The notes: generated by a model not told the origin, from the letters alone. 64,000 nucleotides of DNA from Georgenia satyanarayanai (GCF_900116375.1 NZ_UETB01000016.1:1-64000); one strand, 5' to 3'; counted from the stretch's first letter, positions 24,153 through 33,600 are shown. A program made the numbers and translations.

Positions 24153-25814
24153 CTCGGCGTCGGCGTAGGTGTCCACGACGGAGACGTCGAGGGGGAAGTC
24201 GACCGGGAACTCGCCGAAGAGGAGCCGGCCGGCGCCGGCGGCGGACTCGCGGACCGCGGCGGCGACGTCCTCGGCCAGGGCGACGGGGGTGTGGACGATG
24301 ACCTCGTCGTGGAGGAAGAACACGAGGTGAGGGCTGTGGCCCGCCCCGCCGTCGCCGCCGAGCGCGCGGAGCCGCGCGCGCAGGTCGGCGAGCCAGCACA
24401 GCGCCCACTCCGCTGCGGTGCCCTGGACGACGAAGTTGCGGGTGAAGCGGCCCCAGTCGCGGGCCAGGCGGCGGGCGCGACGGCGGTCGTCGTCGGTGGC
24501 GTCGCGCTCGTGCTGCTTGTCCTGGACCGCCGTCCACGCCGGTGGAGGCGGCGGGGAGGTGCGGCCCAGCCAGGTGCGGACGGTGCCACCGACCTCCCCG
24601 CGCATGGCCGCGCCCTCGACGACGGAGGTGGCCCGCGGGAAGGCGCGCAGCAGCCGGGGCGCGAGGTCTCCGGCCGCCCCGCTGGTCGCGCCGTACAGCG
24701 CGCCGAGCATGGCGACCTTGGCGTGGGCGCGGGTGTCGATGACGCCCTGGTCCACCAGCCCCTGGTACAGGTCCTGGCCGTGGGCGGCGCGGGCCATCGC
24801 CTCGTCCCGGGCCATCGCGGCGAGGACGCGCGGCTCGAGCTGGGCGACGTCGGCGACGACGAGCGTCCAGCCCGGGTCGGCGACGACGGCGCCGCGCACC
24901 TGCTTGGGCAGCTGCAGCGCACCGCCGCCCCGGGTGGCCCACCGGCCGGTCACCACGCCGCCGGGGACGTAGTCGGGGTGGAAGCGCTCGCGGCCGGCGC
25001 CCGCGGGGCCGGGCCGCACCCACTCGTCGGCCCACGCCCAGCCGTTGGCGCTGTGCAGCCGCGCCAGCTTCTTGTACTCCAGCAGCGGCGCGACGACGGG
25101 GTGGTCGACCTGCTCGAGCTCCCACTTGCGGGTGGTCTGCACGGAGATCCCCGCGCTGTGCAGTGCCCGGAGGAGTGCCTGGCCGGAGTCCGGGTTGAGC
25201 CGTGGCGCGTCCAGTGCGCCGCGGACGTCCTCGGCGAGGGCCTCGAGCACCGGCGGCCGCGCACCGAGCGGCGGGCGAGCGCCGAGCACCTCGGTGAGCA
25301 GCTGGTCGTGGACCGTGCGGTCCCACGGCAGGCCGTCGTGGCGCATCTCCGCGGCGAGCAGCGCACCGGCGGACTCGGCGGCGAGGAGGGCGGCGAGGCG
25401 CCCGGGCTCGCGGCTCGCCGCCACGGCCTCGCGCTGGCGCAGCCGCTCGGCGAGGACCTCCTCGGCGGGCAGGGTGAGGGACTCGAAGAGCGTGGGCGGG
25501 GCGTCGTGCCGGTCCTCGCGCTCCTCGACGTCGTCCCACAGGTCCGACGGCGGGGGCGCACCGACAGCGCGGCGCAGGATCTTGCGGCACAGGCGCAGGT
25601 CGAAGCAGCGCTCCACCCGCGCGCCCGCGCGCAGCAGGCGGCCGTAGGTGGTCGCCGTGTCGGCCCACACCCACCGGGGGCGTGAGGCGGCGTCGAGCTC
25701 GCGCACCCGGGCGGCCAGCTCGGCGACGGGCACGACGGACACGGCCGGGGCGGCGCCGTCGTCGAGGACGGTGAGCCGGACCCCGCCGGTCTCCTCGGCC
25801 ACGACGATCTCCAC
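24150..25814 (-). CDS. Bifunctional 3'-5' exonuclease/DNA polymerase (family A, stand-alone)
   Basis: 554 residues, much shorter than PolA (about 900), matching the actinobacterial 'bifunctional 3'-5' exonuclease/DNA polymerase' family. The N-terminal region (1-200) is a degenerate exonuclease-like fold; no clear DEDD set is visible. The polymerase part has motif A VVADVAQLEPRVLA (PolA DYSQIELR), motif B HAKVAMLGALYG and motif C FLHDEVIVH with the catalytic Asp-Glu. Motif A keeps the first Asp but changes the Ser-Gln-Ile-Glu segment, as in relatives. The C-terminus ends at a repeat that donates the TAA stop. Probable repair polymerase. Confidence 0.88.
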   Translation of the reverse strand: MEIVVAEETGGVRLTVLDDGAAPAVSVVPVAELAARVRELDAASRPRWVWADTATTYGRLLRAGARVERCFDLRLCRKILRRAVGAPPPSDLWDDVEEREDRHDAPPTLFESLTLPAEEVLAERLRQREAVAASREPGRLAALLAAESAGALLAAEMRHDGLPWDRTVHDQLLTEVLGARPPLGARPPVLEALAEDVRGALDAPRLNPDSGQALLRALHSAGISVQTTRKWELEQVDHPVVAPLLEYKKLARLHSANGWAWADEWVRPGPAGAGRERFHPDYVPGGVVTGRWATRGGGALQLPKQVRGAVVADPGWTLVVADVAQLEPRVLAAMARDEAMARAAHGQDLYQGLVDQGVIDTRAHAKVAMLGALYGATSGAAGDLAPRLLRAFPRATSVVEGAAMRGEVGGTVRTWLGRTSPPPPPAWTAVQDKQHERDATDDDRRRARRLARDWGRFTRNFVVQGTAAEWALCWLADLRARLRALGGDGGAGHSPHLVFFLHDEVIVHTPVALAEDVAAAVRESAAGAGRLLFGEFPVDFPLDVSVVDTYADAE

Positions 25815-25864
25815 TCCCTGAGCCTACGGCGGCGTACCCACACCGGGCGCCGTAGGGTGCGGGC

Positions 25865-26692
25865 ATGCTGCAGCGGCGATTCCTCCAGGTGGACGTGTTC
25901 GGGGCCGAGCCCTACGAGGGCAACCCGGTCGCCGTCGTCGTCGATGGCGAGGGGCTGTCCACCGAGCGGATGCAGCGCGTCGCGGCGTGGACGAACCTCT
26001 CGGAGACGACCTTCCTCCTCCCGCCGACCGACCCCGCCGCCGACTACCGGGTGCGGATCTTCACGCCGGGCACCGAGCTGCCCTTCGCCGGCCACCCGAC
26101 GCTCGGGTCCGCGCACGCGTGGCTCGCCGCGGGCAGCACCCCGGCGGCGGAGGGCCGGCTCGTCCAGGAGTGCGGGGTGGGGCTCGTCGAGCTGCGGGAG
26201 TCGGGCGGCCGCTGGTCCTTCGCCGCGCCGGCGCTGCGCCGCTACGAGGCGCCCGACGACGCCACTCTCGCCCGCGCCGTCGACGCTCTGGGGCTGGAGC
26301 CGGCCGACGTCGTGGACGCCTCCTGGCTCGACAACGGCCCGCCGTGGCTCGGCCTGCGGCTGCGCTCGCGGGAGGCCGTCCTCGCCGTGCGGCCGCGCTT
26401 CGCGGACCTCGGTGACCTGCACCTCGGCGTCGTCGCCACCCCCGGCAGCGAGGGGACCGCCGTCGAGGTCCGCGCCTTCGGGACCGACTTCTCCGAGGAC
26501 CCGGTCACCGGAAGCCTCAACGCCGGCCTCGCCCAGTGGCTCACCGACACCGGCGTGGTCAGCGCCCCGTACGTCGCCGCGCAGGGCACCGCGCTCGGCC
26601 GCGCCGGCCGTGTCCACGTCACCGAGGCCGACGGCCGGCTGTGGGTGGGCGGACGGACGACGACGGCGATCGCCGGCACCGTCGCGCTCTGA
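25865..26692 (+). CDS. PhzF family isomerase-like protein
   Basis: 275 residues of the PhzF/diaminopimelate-epimerase-like fold. N-terminus RRFLQVDVFGAEPYEGNPVAVVVDG and WTNLSETTFLLPP (the conserved Glu is the PhzF general acid/base) are diagnostic, followed by VRIFTPGTELPFAGHPTLGSAHAWL. The C-terminal half ends with FSEDPVTGSLNAGLAQWL and AAQGTALGRAGRVHV. PhzF itself isomerises a phenazine precursor, but no other phenazine gene is nearby, so this is a generic homologue of unknown substrate. It is divergent from the polymerase and converges on the P-type ATPase gene. Confidence 0.9.
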   Translation: MLQRRFLQVDVFGAEPYEGNPVAVVVDGEGLSTERMQRVAAWTNLSETTFLLPPTDPAADYRVRIFTPGTELPFAGHPTLGSAHAWLAAGSTPAAEGRLVQECGVGLVELRESGGRWSFAAPALRRYEAPDDATLARAVDALGLEPADVVDASWLDNGPPWLGLRLRSREAVLAVRPRFADLGDLHLGVVATPGSEGTAVEVRAFGTDFSEDPVTGSLNAGLAQWLTDTGVVSAPYVAAQGTALGRAGRVHVTEADGRLWVGGRTTTAIAGTVAL

Positions 26693-26694
26693 GC

Positions 26695-29364
26695 TCAGCG
26701 GCGCCGCAGCGCCTTGTCCACCTCGACGACGGCGAACACCACCACCCCGACGCCCAGCGGCACCAGCCAGTCCGTCAGCCCCACCGCGGTGGAGCCGAAG
26801 GCCGTGTGCATGAAGGGCGCGTAGACGAAGAGCAGCTGCAGGGCGAGCATGACCGCGACGCACACCCAGGAGACCGGGTTGGTCGTGAGGAGCTCGCGGC
26901 GCAGGCTGGACGTGCGGCTGAAGCGGCTCGCGAAGAGGTAGCAGATCTGGGCGACGACGAGGGTGTTGACCGCGACCGTCCGCGACTCCGCCACACCGCG
27001 CCCGGCCTCCTGGCCGAGGAGGAAGACCGCGATCGTCGCGCCACCGATGAGCACGGAGACGTAGCCGATCCGCAGCAGCCCCGAGCGGGGCAGGATCGAG
27101 CCGCCCGGCGTGCGCGGCGGGCGGCGCATGATGTCCGGCTCTGACGGCTCGAAGGCCAGCGCGAGCGCGAGGGTGACCGCGGTGATCGTGTTGACCCACA
27201 GCACCTGGACCGGCGTGAGCGGCAGCGTGAGCCCGAGGAGGACGGCGACGAGGATGACCAGCCCCTGCGCGCCGTTGGTCGGCAGGATGAAGACGATCGC
27301 CTTGCGGAGGTTGTCGTAGATCGTGCGGCCCATCTCGACGGCCGACTCGATCGAGGCGAAGTTGTCGTCGGCGAGGACGACGTCGGCCGCCTCCTTCGTG
27401 GCCTCCGTGCCCTTGATCCCCATGGCAACCCCGACGTCGGCGCGCTTGAGCGACGGCGCGTCGTTGACGCCGTCGCCGGTCATCGACACGACCTCGCCGT
27501 TCGCCTGCAGTGCCTGGACCAGGCGGAGCTTGTGCTCGGGGCTGGTGCGGGCGAAGACGTCGTGCTCCGTCGCGAGGGTGCGCAGCTCCTCGTCGGTGGC
27601 GGTCTCGAGCTCGGCACCGGTGACGGTCGACTCCCCGATCCCCATCTCCCGCGCGATGGCGGTGGCGGTGCCGGCGTGGTCGCCGGTGATCATCTTGACG
27701 CGGATGCCCGCCTGCCGGCAGGCGCGGATCGCGGCGACGGCCTCCTCGCGGGGCGGGTCGATGATGCCGTAGAGGCCGAGGAGGACGAAGCCTCCTGCGT
27801 CGACGTCCTCGGTGCTCACCGAGGTGGCGCCGTCGTCGGCGCGGCGGGCCGCGGCGGCCAGCACCCGCAGCCCGCGGGCGCCGAGCTCGTCGATCTGCGC
27901 CTCCCAGAACGCCCGGTCCAGCGGTGCGGTGTCGTCCGGACCAGTGCCCTGGGAGTCGCAGCGGTCCAGCAGCCGGTCCGGGGCGCCCTTGAGGTGGACG
28001 ACCGTCCCGTGCGCGGTGCGGTCCAGGGTGGCCATGTACTTGTAGGCGGAGTCGAAGGGGACGGCGTCGACCCGGGCGTCGTCGTCGCCGCGCACGCCGG
28101 CCTTGAGCGCGAAGGTGCGCAGCCCGCCGTCGGTCGGCTCACCGGACAGCACCCACGCCTCACCGCGCCGGGAGACGGTCGAGTCGTTGGCCCGCGCCGC
28201 CACCTCCGCGAGGGCGAGGACGTGCTGCGCCGTCGTCGTGCCGGCCGGGAGGATCTCGCCCTCGGGCGCGTACCCGGTGCCGGTGACGTCGACGCGGCCG
28301 GCGGGCGTGACGACGGTGCGCACCGTCATCTCGTTGCGGGTGAGCGTGCCGGTCTTGTCGGTGCAGATGACGGTGACCGAGCCGAGGGTCTCCACCGAGC
28401 TCATCCGCCGGGTGATCGCGTTGCGGCGCGCCATCGTCTGCACACCCAGGGCGAGGGTGATGGTGAGGACGGCGGGCAGGCCCTCGGGGATCGCGGCGAC
28501 CGCGAAACCGATGGCCGCGAGGGTGAGCTCACCGAGCGTGTAGTCGTACAGCAGCGCGCCCAGCCCGAACATCACGACGGCGAGGACGACGACGACGAGC
28601 GACAACGCGCGCCCGAAGGCGTTCATCTGGCGGGTCAGCGGCGTCTCGAGGGACTCGACCTCCTCGAGCATCGTCGTGATGTGGCCGATCTCGGTGTCCT
28701 GGCCGGTGGCCGTGACGACGCCGGTGCCCGAGCCCGCGGCGACGACGGTGCCCGAGAAGGCCATCGACGTCCGGTCCCCGACCCCCGCGTCCGCGGCGAC
28801 CGGGTCGGTGCCCTTGTCCACCGGCACGGACTCGCCGGTGAGCGCCGACTCCTCGATGCGCAGCGCGCTCGCGCGGCTGAGCCGGACGTCGGCGGGCACC
28901 CTGTCCCCGGAGGACAGGCGCACGAGGTCGCCGGGGACGAGGTCCTCGGCGGGGACGGTCTGCCACGCGCCGTCGCGCCGCACCTGCGCGTCCAGCGAGA
29001 GCATCTGACGGATGCCCTCGAGGGCGTCCTCCGCCTTGCCCTCCTGGACGTAGCCGATGACGGCGTTGGTGAGGACGACGGCGGCGATGACGATCGTGTC
29101 GACCCACTCACCGAGCACCGCGGTGAGCACGGCGGCGGCGATGAGGACGTAGATCATCGGGTCGCGGAACTGGCGCAGCAGCCGCCGCAGCGCGGACTCC
29201 CGCTCCGGGTCGGGCAGCCGGTTGGGGCCGTGCCGCGCGAGGCGGGCGGCGGCCTCCGCGCTGCTCAGCCCCTGGTCGCCGGTGGCGAGCTCGGTGAGGA
29301 CGTCGACGGCGGCGCGGGCGTGGGCGTGGGCGTGGGCGGGAGCGGCTTCGGTGGGTGGCGTCAT
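26695..29364 (-). CDS. P2-type cation-transporting ATPase (PacL/CtpF-like)
   Basis: 889 residues. The N-terminal cation-ATPase domain LTELATGDQGLSSAEAAARLARHGPNRLP is followed by the actuator TGES loop, the membrane PEGLPAVLTITLALG motif of P2 ATPases, the phosphorylation site CTDKTGTLTRNEMTV, and MTGDGVNDAPSLKRADVGVAMG. About ten membrane helices are expected, the last six after the hinge. Members pump Ca2+ or other cations. A His-rich start AHAHAHARA (about residues 9-17) may bind metal. ATG 29364 is chosen since the family domain begins just after it; only a weak AGGGA precedes it. Confidence 0.9.
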   Translation of the reverse strand: MTPPTEAAPAHAHAHARAAVDVLTELATGDQGLSSAEAAARLARHGPNRLPDPERESALRRLLRQFRDPMIYVLIAAAVLTAVLGEWVDTIVIAAVVLTNAVIGYVQEGKAEDALEGIRQMLSLDAQVRRDGAWQTVPAEDLVPGDLVRLSSGDRVPADVRLSRASALRIEESALTGESVPVDKGTDPVAADAGVGDRTSMAFSGTVVAAGSGTGVVTATGQDTEIGHITTMLEEVESLETPLTRQMNAFGRALSLVVVVLAVVMFGLGALLYDYTLGELTLAAIGFAVAAIPEGLPAVLTITLALGVQTMARRNAITRRMSSVETLGSVTVICTDKTGTLTRNEMTVRTVVTPAGRVDVTGTGYAPEGEILPAGTTTAQHVLALAEVAARANDSTVSRRGEAWVLSGEPTDGGLRTFALKAGVRGDDDARVDAVPFDSAYKYMATLDRTAHGTVVHLKGAPDRLLDRCDSQGTGPDDTAPLDRAFWEAQIDELGARGLRVLAAAARRADDGATSVSTEDVDAGGFVLLGLYGIIDPPREEAVAAIRACRQAGIRVKMITGDHAGTATAIAREMGIGESTVTGAELETATDEELRTLATEHDVFARTSPEHKLRLVQALQANGEVVSMTGDGVNDAPSLKRADVGVAMGIKGTEATKEAADVVLADDNFASIESAVEMGRTIYDNLRKAIVFILPTNGAQGLVILVAVLLGLTLPLTPVQVLWVNTITAVTLALALAFEPSEPDIMRRPPRTPGGSILPRSGLLRIGYVSVLIGGATIAVFLLGQEAGRGVAESRTVAVNTLVVAQICYLFASRFSRTSSLRRELLTTNPVSWVCVAVMLALQLLFVYAPFMHTAFGSTAVGLTDWLVPLGVGVVVFAVVEVDKALRRR

Positions 29365-29503
29365 GGTCCCTGTCGCATCGGCGAGGCGGTACGGCCGGTC
29401 CCATTCTCGTCCCCGGTCGCGCCGTCCGCCTGGGCCCTGTGGTGCTGGTCTGCTCCCGGGGGGTCGAGGCTGCCGCCGGCCGGCCGGTGGCGCCCTCCGG
29501 TGC

Positions 29504-29580
29504 AACAACTCAGCTGTCGGCGGGGAGGGGGTGCGCCGTGTCGGCGAGGAGAGGGTGCGCGTGTCGGCGGGGAGGGGGCG
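29504..29580 (+). repeat. Dispersed repeat locus 2 with a 23-24 bp tandem tail
   Basis: AACAACTCAGCTGTCGGCG (29504-29522) followed by a G-rich tail. The tail unit TGTCGGCG-G/AGGAG-G/AGGG-T/CGCGC starts at 29515, 29539 and 29562, a threefold tandem. It lies between the P-type ATPase and AMIN-like genes; I see no gene in 29365-29630. Confidence 0.75.
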
Positions 29581-29584
29581 CGCG

Positions 29585-29625
29585 GACGGCGGGTGACCGG
29601 CCGACGTGACCGGCCACCCGCCGTC
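29585..29625 (-). terminator. Terminator of the AMIN-like gene
   Basis: 11-bp perfect stem GACGGCGGGTG (29585-29595) with 29615-29625, 19-nt loop containing a direct repeat ACCGGCC. It lies 6 bp past the stop at 29631. Confidence 0.6.
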
Positions 29626-29630
29626 GGGCC

Positions 29631-30182
29631 CTACCAGCGGTGGGCGACGTCGATGACGAGCCGCGAGCCGGAGCCCGGGCCGTCGAGGACGAACACCCGG
29701 AAGGGCAGCCGGGCCCGCACGCCCAGCCCGATCGTCGTCTGGCCCTCGAAGCTCCCGCCGAAGGCGATCTGGCGGAAGGTCGAGTAGCCGCTGACGTTGC
29801 GCAGCTCCTTGCGATTCGACGGGGTGTAGGTGCTGCGCCCCGTCACGGGGTTGTAGGTCGGGGCGTGCGCCACGACCTCGAGCCTGGCGCCGCCGCGCAG
29901 CGGGACGCGGGCCCCGCTGCCCTCGGCGTACACCTGGTCGACGTAGCGCACCGAGTAGCCGCGCACGTCACCGCGGACGTCGATGACCATGCGGTCGTAG
30001 CAGGAGTGCTCGCCCGCGCGGACGTTCGTGATCGACGTGAGGGACGAGCCGGGGCTCTGCGCCTTGGCGAGCGAGCCCCACGTGATGCCGCAGTAGGGGG
30101 CGGCCTGTGCTGAGGCACCCATCGGGAGGACGAGTGCGAACCCGAGGACGAGTCCGAGGAGGAGCCTGGTCAAGCGCTTCAT
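29631..30182 (-). CDS. Secreted AMIN-like domain protein
   Basis: 183 residues. A clear signal peptide, KRLTRLLLGLVLGFALVLP with an AxA-type cut after SAQAA (about residue 28), leads into YCGITWGSLAKAQSP. The mature part matches actinobacterial AMIN-like proteins: SITNVRAGEHSCYDRMVIDV, GYSVRYVDQVYAEGSG, and a C-terminal FRVFVLDGPGSGSRLVIDVAHRW. AMIN domains often localise to the cell envelope. Two cysteines (in YCG and SCY) may form a disulfide. ATG 30182 has AAGGGG 8 nt upstream. A hairpin follows the stop. The gene is divergent from a TetR gene. Confidence 0.85.
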   Translation of the reverse strand: MKRLTRLLLGLVLGFALVLPMGASAQAAPYCGITWGSLAKAQSPGSSLTSITNVRAGEHSCYDRMVIDVRGDVRGYSVRYVDQVYAEGSGARVPLRGGARLEVVAHAPTYNPVTGRSTYTPSNRKELRNVSGYSTFRQIAFGGSFEGQTTIGLGVRARLPFRVFVLDGPGSGSRLVIDVAHRW

Positions 30183-30299
30183 CGCGATCCCCTTTCCAGG
30201 GAGTGACCGCGGGCGGCAGCGTGCTGCTCGCGTGGTGGCGCGCAACCTACTCCCGGCGGAGGGCCGGCGGAAGAGCCGAACGGGCAGCGTGTGTGCCAC

Positions 30300-30329
30300 T
30301 GCACAGCGGGCAAACTTGCACGCAGTGCA
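30300..30329. promoter_or_regulatory. Operator upstream of the TetR-MMPL pair
   Basis: TGCACAGCGGGCAA (30300-30313) and TTGCACGCAGTGCA (30316-30329) form a 30-bp inverted repeat with 14-bp arms (two mismatches) and a 2-bp centre. It is 22 bp upstream of the TetR gene and suits a TetR dimer pair. Confidence 0.7.
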
Positions 30330-30351
30330 CCAACGACAGACACTCGGTCGT

Positions 30352-30963
30352 ATGTCCGAATCGACCGGTCGCCGCGAGGTCAACAAGGCGCGCACCCGCC
30401 TGGCCCTCGTGGACGCCGCTCGCGAGCTGGCCCGTGAACGTGGGCTCGAGGACGTGACGGCCGAGGACATCGCCGACCGCGCCGGCGTCTCCCGGCGGAC
30501 CTTCTTCAACTACTTCTCCGGCATCGAGGCGGTGGTCGCGGCCGGCCTGGCCGAGCCGCTCGAGCGGATGGCCGACGCGCTGCGCCGTCGTCCCGCCGAG
30601 GAGGAGCCGCTCGTCGCGATCCTCGCCGCCCTGCGCGAAGAGCCGCTCGGGGCGGAGATCCTCCTCGGCTGGCTCCCCACGACACCGGGCAGCTCGCTGC
30701 GCGGCCGCGAGCTCCAGCTGCGGGTCTGGCAGCACCACGAGGACTGGCTCGTCGACGTCCTCCGCGACCGCCTCGGCGACGAGGACGACCTGCGGGTCCG
30801 TTCCCTCGCCGCAGCCGTCATGGCGCTGTTCGAGACGGTCCAGCGAGCCTGGCTGCCGACCGCCGTCGGCCGCGACCCGCACGACGCCGTCGCCGCCTTC
30901 AACACCACCCTCGAGCAGGTCCTCACGCACGCCGACGCCGGATGGCGCCGGCCCACGTCCTGA
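30352..30963 (+). CDS. TetR/AcrR family transcriptional regulator
   Basis: 203 residues. The DNA-binding part is RREVNKARTRLALVDAAREL and VTAEDIADRAGVSRRTFFNYFSGIEAVV, with the typical FFNYF TetR recognition region. The C-terminal domain is the tetracyclin-repressor-like type found with MMPL exporters (LEQVL-type ending). ATG 30352 follows a very short leader. A 30-bp operator lies just upstream. The gene is 45 bp before an MMPL transporter in the same direction, so it likely represses an operon containing itself and the exporter. Confidence 0.88.
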   Translation: MSESTGRREVNKARTRLALVDAARELARERGLEDVTAEDIADRAGVSRRTFFNYFSGIEAVVAAGLAEPLERMADALRRRPAEEEPLVAILAALREEPLGAEILLGWLPTTPGSSLRGRELQLRVWQHHEDWLVDVLRDRLGDEDDLRVRSLAAAVMALFETVQRAWLPTAVGRDPHDAVAAFNTTLEQVLTHADAGWRRPTS

Positions 30964-31008
30964 CGTCACTTCTCTCACGGCACCACCACTCTCCGGAAGG
31001 AACCCCTC

Positions 31009-33582
31009 GTGGCCTCACTCCTGCACCGCCTCGGACGATGGAGCGCCCAGCACCGCTGGGCGACCGTCGTCACGTGGCTCGTCGTCATCGCGCTCGCCGC
31101 GACCGGCGCCGCCACGCTCAGTGAGCCGCTGAGCGACGAGTTCAGCATCCCCGGCAGCCGCTTCCAGGTGGTGCTCGACGACCTCCAGGAGGAGATCCCG
31201 GAGGCCGCCGCGGGCATCGGGACCGTGACCTTCTCCGTGGAGGACGGCTTCACCGACGAGCAGCGCGCCGCCGTCGCCGACGTCACCGAGCGGTGGAGCG
31301 CGCTGGACGGCGTCGTCGGGGCCACCGACCCCTTCGCCACGCAGGAGCAGCTCGACGGCAGCCTCGAGGAGATCGAGGCCGGCCGCGCCGAGCTCGCCGC
31401 GGGGCGGGAGCAGCTCGAGGCGGGCCGCGCCGAGCTCGAGGCGGGACGCGAGCAGCTCGAGGCCGCCGAGGCCGAGCTCGCCGCGGGCCGGGAGCAGCTG
31501 GAGGCCCAGCGCGCCGAGCTCGAGGCCTCGATCGACATGATGCCGCCGGCTATGGCCGCCGGGGCCGAGCAGGAGCTCGCCGCAGCCGAGGCCGAGCTGG
31601 CCGCCGGGGAGGAGCAGCTCGCCGCCAGCCGCGCCGAGCTCGAGGCCGGTGAGGAGGAGCTCGCCGCCGCCGAGGCGGAGATCGCCGCCGGGGAGACCCA
31701 GCTCGACCAGGGCGAGCGGCTCGCCGAGCTCACCGACGGCCTGCGCCAGGTCTCCGAGAACGGCACCGTCGCCATGACGCAGGTGCAGTTCGAGTCCGCG
31801 GGTGGGCAGCTCGACCCCGAGGTCACCGCGGAGGTCCAGGAGATCGGTGACACGCTCGCCGACGAGGGCGTCGAGGTGAACTACAGCGCCGAGATCGTCT
31901 CCGACATCTCCTCCATCCTCGGCCCGGCCGAGGTCGTGGGTGTCGTCGTCGCAGTCGTCGTCCTCCTCGTCCTGCTCGGGTCCCTGCTCGCCGCGGGTCT
32001 GCCGCTGCTCACCGCGCTCGTGGGTGTGGGCGTCGGTGTCGGCGCCTCGCTGGCGCTCAGCGGCGTCGTGGAGATGACGAGCGTGACCCCGGCCCTGGCC
32101 CTCATGCTCGGCATGGCCGTGGGCATCGACTACTCCCTGTTCATCCTCAACCGCCACCGCATGCAGCTGGCCGACGGCATGAGCGTGCGCGACTCGATCG
32201 CCCTCGCCACCGGCACCGCCGGCAACGCCGTCACCTTCGCCGGCGCGACGGTCGTCATCGCGCTCGCCGCGCTCGGCCTCACCGGCATCCCCTTCCTCGG
32301 CGTCATGGGCTACGTCGCGGCGGGCACCGTCGTCGTCGCCGTCCTCGCGTCGGTCACGCTCACCCCGGCACTGCTGTCCTTCCTCGGGGAGCGGGTGCTG
32401 CCGGCCAAGCAGCGCACGCGCCTGGCGCGCAAGAACGGCGCCGACTCCCGCGGCTGGGCCTACAAGGTCCAGCAGCACCCGTGGCTCGCGATCATCGGCG
32501 TCGTCGCCATCACCGGGCTGCTCGCGATCCCCACCACCCAGCTGCGCCTGGGGCTGCCCGACGGCAGCCAGGAGGCGGCCGACTCGACCGCCTACCGCAC
32601 CTACGACCTCATCCGGGACAACTTCGGGGCGGGCGCCAACGGCCCCATCATCGGCGTCGCCACCCTGGAGGAGCCGACGCAGGACGAGGCCGCCCTCACC
32701 GCGACCCAGCTCGACATCGCCGAGGACCTCCTCGCCGTCGACGGCGTCCAGTACGTCGTGCCCTTCGGGACGAGCGAGGACGGCGACACCCTCGCCTTCC
32801 AGGTCATGCCGGCCGACGGCCCGTCGGAGGAGTCCACGGTCGCGCTGGTCAACACGCTCCTGGACAGCGAGGACGAGCTCGGTGCCGCGCACGGCGTCCA
32901 GATGGGCTTCACCGGGCAGACCGTGGCGAACATCGACATCTCCGACCAGCTGGCCGACGCGCTGCCGCTCTACCTGCTCGTCGTCGTCGGGCTCTCGCTC
33001 GTCCTGCTGCTCCTCGTGTTCCGCTCGATCTGGGTGCCGCTGCTCGCCTCGGTGGGCTTCCTCCTCACGGTCGTCGCCTCCTTCGGCGCCGTCGTCGGGG
33101 TGTACCAGCTCGGGTTCCTCTCCGACCTGTTCGGGGTCAACGAGGCGGGGCCCATCCTCAGCTTCCTGCCGGTGCTCCTCATCGGGGTGCTCTTCGGCCT
33201 GGCGATGGACTACCAGGTGTTCCTCGTCTCGGGGATGCGCGAGGCGCACGTCCACGGGGCCGACGCGCGCGTCTCCGTCGTGCGCGGCTTCAACCAGAGC
33301 GCGCGGGTGGTCACGGCCGCGGCGATCATCATGATCTCCGTCTTCGGCGGCTTCATCTTCGCCCACCTCGCGATGATCCGGCCGATCGGCTTCGGCCTGG
33401 CCTTCGGCGTGCTCGTCGACGCCTTCCTCGTGCGGATGACGCTGACCCCGGCCGTGCTCAGCCTGCTCGGGGAGAAGGCGTGGTGGCTGCCGCGCTGGCT
33501 CGACAAGATCCTGCCGAACGTCGACGTCGAGGGCGCCAAGCTCGAGCGTCAGGTGGTCGCCGAGGAGCGCGAGACCGTCTAG
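31009..33582 (+). CDS. MMPL family RND-like transporter with long heptad-repeat domain
   Basis: 857 residues. After the first membrane helix (residues 20-38) a large external domain carries a heptad array (AGREQLE, AGRAELE, AAEAELA, AGEEELA) from about residue 115 to 235, a predicted long coiled coil. Twelve membrane helices are expected: segments include VVGVVVAVVVLLVLLGSLLA and, in the second half, ALPLYLLVVVGLSLVLLLLVF. MMPL signatures include AVGIDYSLFILNRHR and AMDYQVFLVSGMREA (D-Y pairs for proton relay). It probably exports lipids or drugs and is likely controlled by the upstream TetR. GTG 31009 has GGAAGGAA 7 nt upstream. Confidence 0.9.
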   Translation: MASLLHRLGRWSAQHRWATVVTWLVVIALAATGAATLSEPLSDEFSIPGSRFQVVLDDLQEEIPEAAAGIGTVTFSVEDGFTDEQRAAVADVTERWSALDGVVGATDPFATQEQLDGSLEEIEAGRAELAAGREQLEAGRAELEAGREQLEAAEAELAAGREQLEAQRAELEASIDMMPPAMAAGAEQELAAAEAELAAGEEQLAASRAELEAGEEELAAAEAEIAAGETQLDQGERLAELTDGLRQVSENGTVAMTQVQFESAGGQLDPEVTAEVQEIGDTLADEGVEVNYSAEIVSDISSILGPAEVVGVVVAVVVLLVLLGSLLAAGLPLLTALVGVGVGVGASLALSGVVEMTSVTPALALMLGMAVGIDYSLFILNRHRMQLADGMSVRDSIALATGTAGNAVTFAGATVVIALAALGLTGIPFLGVMGYVAAGTVVVAVLASVTLTPALLSFLGERVLPAKQRTRLARKNGADSRGWAYKVQQHPWLAIIGVVAITGLLAIPTTQLRLGLPDGSQEAADSTAYRTYDLIRDNFGAGANGPIIGVATLEEPTQDEAALTATQLDIAEDLLAVDGVQYVVPFGTSEDGDTLAFQVMPADGPSEESTVALVNTLLDSEDELGAAHGVQMGFTGQTVANIDISDQLADALPLYLLVVVGLSLVLLLLVFRSIWVPLLASVGFLLTVVASFGAVVGVYQLGFLSDLFGVNEAGPILSFLPVLLIGVLFGLAMDYQVFLVSGMREAHVHGADARVSVVRGFNQSARVVTAAAIIMISVFGGFIFAHLAMIRPIGFGLAFGVLVDAFLVRMTLTPAVLSLLGEKAWWLPRWLDKILPNVDVEGAKLERQVVAEERETV

Positions 33583-33600
33583 GTCCCCGCCCGCCGCCGA

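Noticed and set aside
25865-26692. Phenazine biosynthesis locus suggested by PhzF
   Set aside because: No other phz gene nearby; PhzF homologues are common outside phenazine clusters.
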